A DNA stretch of 28,646 nucleotides from CAYJAQ01 sp964368275 (GTDB lineage Bacteria > Bacillota_I > Bacilli_A > ML615J-28 > CAG-313), in the NCBI GenBank assembly GCA_964368275.1, contig CAYJAQ010000015.1, positions 1 to 28,646 on the forward strand, in the 5' to 3' direction. The position numbers were made by a program, and so were the translations under genes. Shown piece by piece: positions 8,448-15,285 of the stretch (position 1 is its first letter; each line of letters opens with the position of its first letter). The notes under the pieces are model-generated. The model saw nothing but the letters and a program-made list of their open reading frames with translations, did no database searches and was not told the origin of the DNA.

Positions 8448-9401
8448 ATGGGATTACTAATTATTGCATGTATTTTAACAATAGTTTCAATGGCCTTGTT
8501 AGCATTAATACTAGCAAAAAAGAAAAACAAATCTAATGAAAGATGGTTGTTATTAGCACTTCCGTTTTTATGGTTTGCAATCTTATTATTTGGATCATTT
8601 ACAAAAGTAAATGCTAACGAAGTTGGTATCATCTATGATGACCGCGATGGTGTTCAAGAAACTGTAAAGTATGAAGGATTCCAAACTAAATCTATTTTTG
8701 AACATATTACAAAAATTGAAACAATTAATAAAACAGCAGCACTTGAAGTTGCTGGGCAAACAAGTGATAGCGCGTATGCTACTGTTATAATAACAATTAT
8801 ATATCGAATTGATGCTGAAAATGCAGGAAAGTTTTTTAAACGAACATCTGCTGATGATATTAGTTATGAACAATTAAATTCCATTGCGAAAGAAGCTCTT
8901 CAATCTAGTACTATTAAATATGATATATATGCAATACTAGGTGTTGACCTTGAAAATGTTCGATTAGACTTTGCTGAAAACCTAGCTGAATTATTAATGG
9001 AAAGATATTATATTACACTAGTTTCATGTTCATTTGATGATGTTGATGCTGGTGAAAGAATTGAAAATATTATTAAAAACAAAGCTGAAGCTCTTCAACA
9101 AATAGAAATTGCTGAAGCCCAAAAGCAACAAGCCGAAGTTGATAAACAAACAGCAATCATTAAAGCCGAAGCCGAGGCCGAAGTAATTAAAATAGAAGCT
9201 CAAGCCGAAGCTGATAAGATAGAAGTAGAAAAACAAGCATCTAGTGATGCAATTAAGGTATATACTGAAGAACTTGGTATAACAGTAGAAGAAGCAATTA
9301 AGTTATATCAATCAGTTTTATATTATGGAACATGGAATGGCGAATTACCAAATGTAATTACTAACGATAATGTTGGTGTAATGGTACCAATGCCAGAATA
9401 A
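8448..9401 (+). CDS. Membrane-anchored SPFH/prohibitin-like protein
   Basis: SPFH proteins scaffold membrane microdomains or act with membrane proteases; the specific role here is unknown. Of 317 residues, 2-23 and 33-51 are hydrophobic segments separated by a basic KKKNKSNER turn. The PHB/SPFH domain follows from about 56 (NEVGIIYDDRDGVQ) to about 215, then a long Ala/Glu/Gln/Lys helix (about 215-265) typical of prohibitin-type coiled coils, and a short C-terminal tail ending MVPMPE. No NfeD or protease partner is adjacent; the flanking genes are degV and fba. SD GGAG precedes the ATG. HflC/HflK- or flotillin-like proteins are the main alternatives. Confidence 0.85.
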   Translation: MGLLIIACILTIVSMALLALILAKKKNKSNERWLLLALPFLWFAILLFGSFTKVNANEVGIIYDDRDGVQETVKYEGFQTKSIFEHITKIETINKTAALEVAGQTSDSAYATVIITIIYRIDAENAGKFFKRTSADDISYEQLNSIAKEALQSSTIKYDIYAILGVDLENVRLDFAENLAELLMERYYITLVSCSFDDVDAGERIENIIKNKAEALQQIEIAEAQKQQAEVDKQTAIIKAEAEAEVIKIEAQAEADKIEVEKQASSDAIKVYTEELGITVEEAIKLYQSVLYYGTWNGELPNVITNDNVGVMVPMPE

Positions 9402-9422
9402 ATTAGAAGGAGAATAATTAAA

Positions 9423-10283
9423 ATGCCACTTGCAAGTATGAAAGAAATGTTAATTAAAGCAAAAGAAGGGAAGTATGCTGTTGGACAGTTCAATATTAAT
9501 AATCTAGAATGGACTAAAACTATTTTAACTGTTGCACAAACCCAAAACTCACCAGTTATTCTAGGCGTTTCAGAAGGCGCAGCAAAATATATGGGTGGGT
9601 TTAAAACCGTTGCCAATATGGTTAAAGGATTAGTTGAAGATTTAAAAATAACTGTTGATGTAGCCCTTCATTTAGATCATGGTTTAAGTTTCGAAAGTTG
9701 TAAAAAAGCAATCGATGCTGGTTTCACATCAGTTATGATTGATGGCTCACATCATCCAATTGATGAAAACATTCAAATTACTAAAGAAGTAGTTAATTAT
9801 GCACATCCACTAGGAGTTAGTGTAGAAGCCGAAGTAGGTACAGTTGGTGGCAATGAAGATGGCATAATTGGTGGTATAAATTATGCTGATAAAGCAGAGT
9901 GTGTAAAACTAGTTAAAGAAGCTAAAGTAGATGCATTAGCACCGGCGCTTGGCAGTGTTCATGGCCCTTATCAAGGCGAACCTGTATTAGGCTTTAAAGA
10001 AATGGCTGAAATTTTGGAAGCTACTAATATGCCGCTTGTATTACATGGTGGTACTGGCATTCCTGACGACAAAATTAAGAAAGCAATTTCTTGTGGAACT
10101 TGCAAAATTAATGTAAACACTGAATGCCAATTAGCATTTAACAAAATACTTAGAGAATTCTTAGCAGATCCTGCAAACAAGAATGTCTATGATCCACGCA
10201 AACTTATTACACCAGCTACCAAAGGAATTGCTGCTGCTGTAACTGAAAAAATGACTGTATTTGGTTCAGTTAACAAGAACTAA
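9423..10283 (+). CDS. fba: Class II fructose-bisphosphate aldolase
   Basis: Zinc-dependent glycolytic aldolase that cleaves fructose-1,6-bisphosphate to DHAP and glyceraldehyde-3-phosphate in the cytoplasm. The 286 residues align along the whole length with B. subtilis FbaA from memory (MPLxSM..ML start). Catalytic Asp85 and zinc ligand His86 lie in ALHLDHG, His180 in GSVHGPY and His208 in LVLHGGTG; SVEAEVGTVGG and KINVNTE are also conserved. SD AGAAGGAG lies before the ATG. The gene is 21 bases after the SPFH gene and is the last of the degV operon, with a terminator immediately after. Confidence 0.97.
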   Translation: MPLASMKEMLIKAKEGKYAVGQFNINNLEWTKTILTVAQTQNSPVILGVSEGAAKYMGGFKTVANMVKGLVEDLKITVDVALHLDHGLSFESCKKAIDAGFTSVMIDGSHHPIDENIQITKEVVNYAHPLGVSVEAEVGTVGGNEDGIIGGINYADKAECVKLVKEAKVDALAPALGSVHGPYQGEPVLGFKEMAEILEATNMPLVLHGGTGIPDDKIKKAISCGTCKINVNTECQLAFNKILREFLADPANKNVYDPRKLITPATKGIAAAVTEKMTVFGSVNKN

Positions 10284-10291
10284 TAAAGATT

Positions 10292-10317
10292 AAGCACATT
10301 TCGGTGTGCTTTTTTTC
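10292..10317 (+). terminator. Rho-independent terminator after fba
   Basis: AAGCACA (10292-10298) pairs with TGTGCTT (10305-10311); a further U-G pair closes a TTCG tetraloop, and about seven T follow. Ends the degV-SPFH-fba transcript. Confidence 0.92.
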
Positions 10318-10377
10318 TTTAATTAACAAATAACTGAGCAAATATATATAACTAATAATATCTTTTAGTTATTTCAC

Positions 10378-10406
10378 TTGTGTTATTTGCAGAGATATGT
10401 TAGAAT
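10378..10406 (+). promoter_or_regulatory. Promoter of pyk
   Basis: TTGTGT (10378-10383), 17-base spacer, TAGAAT (10401-10406), with TGT before the -10 (extended -10). The start would be near 10413, immediately before the SD. Confidence 0.7.
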
Positions 10407-10430
10407 ACTACAGAAAAGAGGAGCAATAAT

Positions 10431-11852
10431 ATGATGCAAAGAAAGACAAAAATAATATGTACGATTGGTCCAGCGATTAATTCAGAAGCAATGCTTACTA
10501 AAATGTTTAATGCCGGCATGAATGTAGCTAGACTTAATTTTTCACATGGCACGATGGAGGAAAGCATTAAAAGTATTATGAAAATACGTAATGTTTCTCG
10601 TAAGATGGATAAGTATATTGGTATTATCCTTGATACCAAAGGGCCTGAAATTAGAACTGGTAAGTTCGAAAATGATAGCTGTAGCTATGAATGCGGTGAT
10701 ATTGTAGAACTAGTTCCCGATGAAATTTTGGGTAATAAGGAAAGATTTCAAGTAAACTGTAAAGAATTCTTTGATGATGTAAAAAAAGATGATAAAATAT
10801 TAATTGATGATGGCAAAATATCATTAACAGTTTTATCAAAAGGTGAAAACTTTGTAAAAGCTGTTTTTGATACGCCAGGAACTATTAAAAATAAGAAGGG
10901 AATTAATGTTCCAAACATTAGATTATCGATGCCTTTTGTATCTGACAAAGATTACAAAGATATTGAATTTGGTTGTGCCCAAGGTGTTGATATCATTGCC
11001 CTTTCCTTTGTTAGAAGAAAAGAAGATGTTTTAGAAGTGCGTAAACTATTAGAAAAGTTTGGCAAGCCACGCATCGAAATAGTTTCGAAGATTGAAAATC
11101 AAGAAGGTGTTGATAATATCGAAGAAATACTAGAAGTTTCCAATGGTATAATGGTTGCACGAGGAGATTTAGGCGTTGAAGTATCAGCTGAACTAGTTCC
11201 AATCTATCAAAAAAAGATAATCAAATTGGCTAATAAAATGGGTAAACCAGTTATTACTGCTACTCATATGTTAGAATCAATGATTAATAGTCCGCGTCCA
11301 ACTAGAGCTGAAGCAAGCGATGTTGCAAATGCTATTTTGGATGGTAGTGATGCAATAATGCTAAGTGGAGAATCTGCTGTGGGCATGTATCCGGTTGAAA
11401 GTGTTATATATATGGATAAGATCGCACGAGCTGTGGAAAGTACGATTGATTATCGTCATCTATTGTCTGAAGGCACAAAGAGCAGCCAACATACCAAAAA
11501 TGAAGCAATTGGCATATGCGTTGCTCAGTGCTGTTTAACACTAGAAAATGTAGCTGCAGTATTTGCTTTTACGGAAACTGGTGGAACTGCAAAACGTATA
11601 TGTAAATTTAGACCGAGCGTACCAATTGTTGCATGTACAGATAATTTTGAGACATGTTGCCGGCTTAGTTATTACTGGGGAGTTTATCCTACAATTGCTA
11701 ATTATATCAATGATATTAGTATGTGTGATACAATTGCCAATGAAGTAGCAACAAGCATTGGTATAGAATCCGGTTCGAGCATTATTTTAACAAGTGGATT
11801 TGGCCAAAGACATGGTGTCACAAACACAATTAGAATAATTGAAGTTGAATAA
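10431..11852 (+). CDS. pyk: Pyruvate kinase
   Basis: Converts phosphoenolpyruvate and ADP to pyruvate and ATP in the last step of glycolysis. The 473 residues form the standard A, B and C domains and lack the extra C-terminal PEP-utiliser-like domain of the roughly 585-residue Bacillus enzyme. Motifs: KIICTIGP, NFSHG, LDTKGPEIRTG, SKIENQEGV with the active-site Lys, MVARGDLGVE, ITATHMLESM and RPTRAEASDVANAI, GSDAIMLSGESA. His in ATHML, where B. subtilis has Gln and E. coli PykF Met, is a small variation. GAGGAG (10418-10423) serves the ATG at 10431; the second ATG at 10434 is an alternative. It has its own promoter and terminator, so it is probably monocistronic. Confidence 0.97.
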   Translation: MMQRKTKIICTIGPAINSEAMLTKMFNAGMNVARLNFSHGTMEESIKSIMKIRNVSRKMDKYIGIILDTKGPEIRTGKFENDSCSYECGDIVELVPDEILGNKERFQVNCKEFFDDVKKDDKILIDDGKISLTVLSKGENFVKAVFDTPGTIKNKKGINVPNIRLSMPFVSDKDYKDIEFGCAQGVDIIALSFVRRKEDVLEVRKLLEKFGKPRIEIVSKIENQEGVDNIEEILEVSNGIMVARGDLGVEVSAELVPIYQKKIIKLANKMGKPVITATHMLESMINSPRPTRAEASDVANAILDGSDAIMLSGESAVGMYPVESVIYMDKIARAVESTIDYRHLLSEGTKSSQHTKNEAIGICVAQCCLTLENVAAVFAFTETGGTAKRICKFRPSVPIVACTDNFETCCRLSYYWGVYPTIANYINDISMCDTIANEVATSIGIESGSSIILTSGFGQRHGVTNTIRIIEVE

Positions 11853-11853
11853 T

Positions 11854-11887
11854 AATAAACAAGGGAGCATACGCTTCCTTATTTATT
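11854..11887 (+). terminator. Rho-independent terminator after pyk
   Basis: AAGGGAGC (11861-11868) pairs with GCTTCCTT (11873-11880) with one G-U pair and an ATAC loop. The stem extends through AATAAA/TTTATT across one mismatch. The T-run is broken (TTATTTATTT), so efficiency may be moderate. The next promoter begins at its 3' edge. Confidence 0.75.
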
Positions 11888-11915
11888 TGCAATCATTATA
11901 AAAGTATGATAAAAT
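11887..11915 (+). promoter_or_regulatory. Promoter of the GT2-like gene
   Basis: TTGCAA (11887-11892), 17-base spacer, TAAAAT (11910-11915) with an extended -10 TGA. Leader of about 30 nt to the ATG at 11952. Confidence 0.7.
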
Positions 11916-11951
11916 CATATATATGTTAATACATAAAAACGAGGTTAAAAG

Positions 11952-12824
11952 ATGAAAATAGTTGCTGGATTAATACTAAAAAGAAAAATACAAACTGAAG
12001 AAGATGCTAAAAAATATGCTAGCGATGTTGCTACATATATAAATCATGTAGATAAATTAATTGTGTTTAATATGAGCGGATTTGATCAAAATATCTTTTT
12101 TAACTTATTAAAAAAATATGATAACATTGAAATAGCTGAATGCGAGGACTTTGGAGAAGTAATGAACTTTCAACTTGTCCTTTATAATTGTCAAAAACTA
12201 GAAGCAGATTTTGGTGTTGTCCTATATACTGACTATTTTTATGCAGAAGATGCCTTTCTAACTATGAAAAGAACACTAATTGAGTGGAAAGGCAATCTCC
12301 CATCTGTATTAACACCGCTTCCTTTATATACATGCGAACTTGAAAAACGTCAAGCAGAAAAGATGCGAGATGTAAAAGGGGCGCATTTATTAGGCACCTT
12401 TATATATATGAAGAATTATTTAGAGTCAGTAGGTTTTGTAGAAGAATACTATCAAACGATGTTTGATTATGATTATTGTATTTCCGAAAGATTAAAAGGT
12501 CATCGTGTTGTTTTGATGAATAATTGTTTTTTACGTAATAGAAACTATCGTGTTATTGAAAAACGTTACTTTGGATTAAAAGTATCCTCATATGAAAAAA
12601 GTCCATATGAATTGTATTATGAAACACGTAATCGACTTTACCTTTGGGATAAATATAAAAGCTTAGACCCTGAGTATGTGGCATTAGATCAAAAGCAGGC
12701 TAGTAATGAACTGCGCGACATGAAAGTAAGTGATCGTTTATTTCGCGAAAAACGTGAAATAATTGCAGAAGCAAAGCGTGATTATGCAAAAGGAATAATG
12801 GGAAACATGCTAAAAAAGATTTAA
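11952..12824 (+). CDS. Divergent GT2-like (rhamnosyltransferase-like) protein
   Basis: No close match recognised. The 290-residue product reads like a family 2 glycosyltransferase of the RfbF/rhamnosyltransferase group: a Rossmann-like N half with IVFNMSGFDQNIFFNLLKKY (about 37-56, where classical members have DNxSxDxS), a VVLYTDYFYAED segment (about 89-100, where the metal-binding DxD motif is expected), and a C half with FDYDYCISERLKGHRV (171-186) and SPYELYYETRNRLYLWDKY (217-235), matching the usual D-xEWCxRxRxxGY and YYxxRN motifs. The nucleotide-binding YNP and the strict DxD are not conserved, so activity is uncertain. No signal peptide or membrane segment; basic C-terminal tail. SD is weak (GAGG, 11941-11944). 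Stand-alone gene with its own promoter. Confidence 0.6.
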   Translation: MKIVAGLILKRKIQTEEDAKKYASDVATYINHVDKLIVFNMSGFDQNIFFNLLKKYDNIEIAECEDFGEVMNFQLVLYNCQKLEADFGVVLYTDYFYAEDAFLTMKRTLIEWKGNLPSVLTPLPLYTCELEKRQAEKMRDVKGAHLLGTFIYMKNYLESVGFVEEYYQTMFDYDYCISERLKGHRVVLMNNCFLRNRNYRVIEKRYFGLKVSSYEKSPYELYYETRNRLYLWDKYKSLDPEYVALDQKQASNELRDMKVSDRLFREKREIIAEAKRDYAKGIMGNMLKKI

Positions 12825-12872
12825 TAGTTCATTAAAAGTTCATGTTTTGTACATATAAAAAACATATATATA

Positions 12873-12882
12873 GGTTATAATA
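12873..12882 (+). promoter_or_regulatory. -10 region of the candidate small RNA promoter
   Basis: GGTTATAATA contains a perfect sigma-A TATAAT (12876-12881) but has no good TTGACA-like -35 at 16-18 bases (TTGTAC at 12847 is 23 bases away). It also matches the B. subtilis sigma-F -10 pattern GGNRANANTW at all but one position, with ATATA (12853-12857) 15 bases upstream matching four of five of GYWTA. Either factor is possible. Confidence 0.45.
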
Positions 12883-12887
12883 ACATT

Positions 12888-12976
12888 GTAGAAGTATAGG
12901 ACTTCTACTATTTATCTCCCTTCCTAATCCATTTTTGGGGAAAGTGCTTTCGAATAGAAGGCACTTTCTTTTTTTT
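12888..12976 (+). ncRNA. Candidate small RNA with CU-rich single-stranded region
   Basis: A self-contained unit about 6 bases downstream of a TATAAT. It starts with a perfect 8-bp hairpin GTAGAAGT-(ATAGG)-ACTTCTAC (12888-12908), continues with an unpaired stretch of about 30 nt containing CTCCCTTCCTAATCC (12917-12931), and ends in a 12-bp terminator hairpin (12940-12951 with 12957-12968) and eight T. No ORF is inside. The architecture resembles regulatory sRNAs of Bacillota whose C-rich segments pair with Shine-Dalgarno regions. It is not an attenuator for rpsJ, whose promoter lies about 230 bases further on. I do not recognise a named family. Confidence 0.5.
12940..12976 (+). terminator. Rho-independent terminator of the candidate small RNA
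   Basis: GAAAGTGCTTTC and GAAGGCACTTTC pair over 12 bp with one G-U, loop GAATA, then eight T. One of the strongest terminators in the window. It follows the end of the GT2-like gene by 115 bases and could also stop read-through from it. Confidence 0.92.
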
Positions 12977-13186
12977 ACAATCTTTATGTCTATACTAAGC
13001 AGTAATTCTAGTTTGAAGATACTTTTTGAAAAAGAATTAATCTCCTTACCTGAACATTTATTAATTGATTGCTACTGGTCTTCTATTGCACACTATGCCT
13101 TATTCTATTAGTCATATAAGTAAAGATAGGAAAAAATTACAAAGTAAAAATAAAATTATCAAGTTATATTATCAAAATATAAAAAT
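12977..13186. other. AT-rich gene-free stretch before the S10 promoter
   Basis: No supported gene. A 41-codon open frame (12986-13111) exists but has no SD. The last 80 bases are extremely A/T-rich with A tracts and may act as an UP-element-like segment for the S10 promoter. Confidence 0.4.
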
Positions 13187-13211
13187 AAATTAGCATTTTA
13201 TTTGCTAAATT
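13187..13211. promoter_or_regulatory. Palindrome overlapping the S10 promoter -35 box
   Basis: AAATTAGCA (13187-13195), 7-base spacer, TGCTAAATT (13203-13211): eight of nine half-site positions are complementary. The right half covers the -35 hexamer TTGCTA (13202-13207), the classic position of a repressor operator. It precedes the transcription start, so it is not an RNA hairpin of the operon. No regulator is identified. Confidence 0.4.
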
Positions 13212-13230
13212 AGGTCCAATCTAGTATAAT
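13202..13230 (+). promoter_or_regulatory. Promoter of the S10-spc-alpha operon
   Basis: TTGCTA (13202-13207), exactly 17 bases, TATAAT (13225-13230), preceded by A-tract-rich DNA. The start would be near 13237, giving a leader of about 125 nt. No other convincing promoter is seen before rplQ. Confidence 0.85.
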
Positions 13231-13236
13231 AATGCA

Positions 13237-13361
13237 GGCTAAAGGTAGGCAGAGATTTGCGAGGTTGCTGATACACACGGTTGAGTTGTCATGTAAAACG
13301 TGTGTCATCAGGTAATTCGTGAGGAGCCGTAGCTTTAAAAATAAAGTATAGGAGGCTAAAC
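13237..13361 (+). promoter_or_regulatory. Structured 5' leader of the S10 operon
   Basis: The leader contains a strong 12-bp hairpin: CTGATACACACG (13268-13279) with CGTGTGTCATCAG (13299-13311), one bulged C, and a 19-base loop. AGGCTAAA occurs twice, near the 5' end (13236-13243) and overlapping the SD (13353-13360); AGCC (13325-13328) can pair with either GGCT. A small CTTTA-AAAA-TAAAG hairpin (13333-13346) lies just before the SD GGAGG (13351-13355). In E. coli, L4 regulates this operon through its leader; an analogous role here is inference. Confidence 0.55.
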
Positions 13362-13670
13362 ATGGCAAAAGAAAAGAAATTAAGAATAAGATTATTATCT
13401 TATGATCACAGATTGTTAGATGAATCTGCGAAGAAAATTGTTGAAACTGCGAAAAGAACTGGTGCAACAGTATCTGGTCCTATTCCACTTCCAACAGAAA
13501 AGGAAGTATTTACAGTTATTCGTTCACCACACAAGCATAAAGACAGTCGTGAACAATTTGAGCGCCGTACACATAAGCGTTTAATTGATATTGTAAACAT
13601 TTCTTCGAAAACTATGGATGCTTTAGTTCATTTAGAACTTCCATCCGGTGTCGAAATCGTTCTTAAATAG
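13362..13670 (+). CDS. rpsJ: 30S ribosomal protein S10
   Basis: Small-subunit head protein, also the NusE partner of NusB in antitermination. The 102 residues have the standard family length, starting MAKEKKLRIRLLSYDHRLLD and carrying GPIPLPTEKEVFTVIRSPHKHKDSREQFE and the C-terminal LELPSGVEIVLK region. The ATG has a strong GGAGG SD (13351-13355) that may be partly hidden by leader pairing. First gene of the cluster; rplC follows 20 bases after its TAG stop. Confidence 0.98.
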   Translation: MAKEKKLRIRLLSYDHRLLDESAKKIVETAKRTGATVSGPIPLPTEKEVFTVIRSPHKHKDSREQFERRTHKRLIDIVNISSKTMDALVHLELPSGVEIVLK

Positions 13671-13690
13671 TGAGAAGGAGGTAAAAGCTC

Positions 13691-14350
13691 ATGGCCAAAG
13701 GAATCTTAGGTAAAAAAGTCGGAATGACACAAATTTTCTCTGAAGCAGGCACTTTAATCCCTGTTACAGTAGTTGAAGTTACTCCAAATGTAGTATTACA
13801 AAAAAAGACTGTTGAAACTGATGGCTACAATGCAATCCAATTAGGATATGGTGATAAACGTGATAGTTTGTCAACTAAACCTGAAAAAGGGCATGTAGCA
13901 AAAGCAAATACAGCCCCTAAGCGCTTCGTAAAAGAAATCGCTGGGGAAGAAATGCTGGCGTTTGAAGTTGGGCAAGAGGTTAAAGGAAATATATTTGCAG
14001 TTGGTGAATTAGTAGACGTTACAGGAACATCAAAAGGTAAAGGTTACCAAGGTGTTATTAAACGTTATAATTTCTCAAGAGGACCTATGGGACATGGTTC
14101 AGGTTTCCACCGTGGAATCGGTTCAATGGGTTGTATCCAACCAGCACGTATTAAACCAGGCAAGAAAATGCCAGGACGTATGGGTGGTGTAACAAAGACT
14201 GTTCAAAATTTAGAATTTGTAAAATATGATCAAGAAAACAACGTAGTTCTTATTAAGGGTAATGTGCCTGGTGCTAAAAACTCATTTGTAGTTATTACAA
14301 ATGCAGTAAAAGCAAAAAATCCAGCACTTAATCCTGAGAGCTTAGCGTAG
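13691..14350 (+). CDS. rplC: 50S ribosomal protein L3
   Basis: Early-assembling large-subunit protein that reaches toward the peptidyl-transferase centre. It has 219 residues, beginning MAKGILGKKVGMTQIF. The conserved loop reads GPMGHGSGFHRGIGSMG, then KPGKKMPGRMGG, closer to the Erysipelotrichia/Mollicutes style than to Bacillus (HGSHFHRxPGSxG), which helps place the organism. SD GAAGGAGG is well spaced. The TAG stop is followed 13 bases later by rplD. Confidence 0.98.
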   Translation: MAKGILGKKVGMTQIFSEAGTLIPVTVVEVTPNVVLQKKTVETDGYNAIQLGYGDKRDSLSTKPEKGHVAKANTAPKRFVKEIAGEEMLAFEVGQEVKGNIFAVGELVDVTGTSKGKGYQGVIKRYNFSRGPMGHGSGFHRGIGSMGCIQPARIKPGKKMPGRMGGVTKTVQNLEFVKYDQENNVVLIKGNVPGAKNSFVVITNAVKAKNPALNPESLA

Positions 14351-14363
14351 GAAGGAGACAAAC

Positions 14364-14987
14364 ATGCCTAGTGTTGTATTATTAAACCAAGAAGGAAAAA
14401 AGGTTGATGAATTAGTATTAAGCGAAGAAGTATTTGCTGTAGAAGAACATCAACAAGCTGTTTTCGATACAATTATTGCTGAACTTGCTGGTCGCCGTCA
14501 AGGCACACAAAGTGCTAAGACTCGTACAGAAGTTCGTGGCGGTGGTAAAAAGCCATGGCGTCAAAAAGGTACTGGTCGTGCTCGTCAAGGTTCTATCCGT
14601 TCACCTCAATGGCGTGGTGGTGGTGTTGTATTTGCACCTAAACCTCGTTCACATGCAATGAAAGTTAACAAGAAAGTTGTTAAACTTGCAATGAAGTGTG
14701 CATTAAGTGAAAAAGTAGCTGAAAATATGTTTATCGCTTTAGATAAAATTGAACTAAACTCTTTCAAAACTAAAGGCTTAGTAGAAGTTCTATTAAAAGT
14801 AAAAGCTGAAGGAAAAGTATTAGTTATTTTAGGTGAAGGAAACGCAAACGTAGAATTAGCAGGAAGAAATCTTCCATACGCAGTAGTTGAAAATGTAAAT
14901 CACGTTTCAGTATATCAAATGAAAAATGCATCATGCGTAGTAATTACAAAAGATGCAATAGCTAGATATGAGGAGGTACTTAGATAA
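14364..14987 (+). CDS. rplD: 50S ribosomal protein L4
   Basis: Large-subunit protein lining the exit tunnel. The 207 residues match the family, with the tunnel loop GTQSAKTRTEVRGGGKKPWRQKGTGRARQGS seen in parts as RGGGKKPWRQKGTGRARQGS (about 58-77) and PQWRGGGVVFAPKPR. In E. coli L4 represses its own operon; the leader before rpsJ could be its target here, but that is inference. Its TAA stop overlaps the rplW ATG by one base. Confidence 0.98.
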   Translation: MPSVVLLNQEGKKVDELVLSEEVFAVEEHQQAVFDTIIAELAGRRQGTQSAKTRTEVRGGGKKPWRQKGTGRARQGSIRSPQWRGGGVVFAPKPRSHAMKVNKKVVKLAMKCALSEKVAENMFIALDKIELNSFKTKGLVEVLLKVKAEGKVLVILGEGNANVELAGRNLPYAVVENVNHVSVYQMKNASCVVITKDAIARYEEVLR

Positions 14988-15271
14988 TGAAATCAGCTTA
15001 TGATATTATTAGAAAACCAGTTATCACTGAAAAATCTAGTGGTTTAGTTGAAAAACTTCAATATACATTTGAAGTTGATCCAAGAGCCAACAAAGTTGAA
15101 ATTAGAAAAGCTATCGAAGAAATCTTCGATGTAAAAGTTGTTGCTATTAGAACAGTAAATGTTCGCCGTAAAGCAAAGAGAGTTCAAAGATTCGAAGGAT
15201 ACAAACCAGCGTATAAGAAGGCTATTGTTAGACTTACTCCTGGTCAAACTATCGATCGCTTTGAAGTATAA
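14987..15271 (+). CDS. rplW: 50S ribosomal protein L23
   Basis: Protein at the tunnel exit that docks trigger factor and SRP. The 94 residues begin MKSAYDIIRKPVITEKS, with the typical FEVDPRANKVEIRKAIEEIF and the basic loop NVRRKAKRVQRFEGYKPAYKKA. Its start overlaps the rplD stop (TAATG), and the GAGG of the SD is inside rplD, so translation is coupled. rplB begins 14 bases after the stop. Confidence 0.97.
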   Translation: MKSAYDIIRKPVITEKSSGLVEKLQYTFEVDPRANKVEIRKAIEEIFDVKVVAIRTVNVRRKAKRVQRFEGYKPAYKKAIVRLTPGQTIDRFEV

Positions 15272-15285
15272 TAGGAGGAACCAAA

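Noticed and set aside
12847..12852. TTGTAC as -35 of the small RNA promoter
   Set aside because: It is 23 bases from the TATAAT, too far for sigma-A; shifting the -10 to TATATA or TATAGG gives poor hexamers or spacing.
12986..13111. 41-codon open frame (MSILSSNSS...), with a segment LPEHLLIDCYW that faintly resembles the start of the sporulation inhibitor Sda
   Set aside because: No Shine-Dalgarno sequence, it begins right after a terminator, there is no continuation in any frame that would supply the second Sda helix, and short LLI..Y matches occur by chance.
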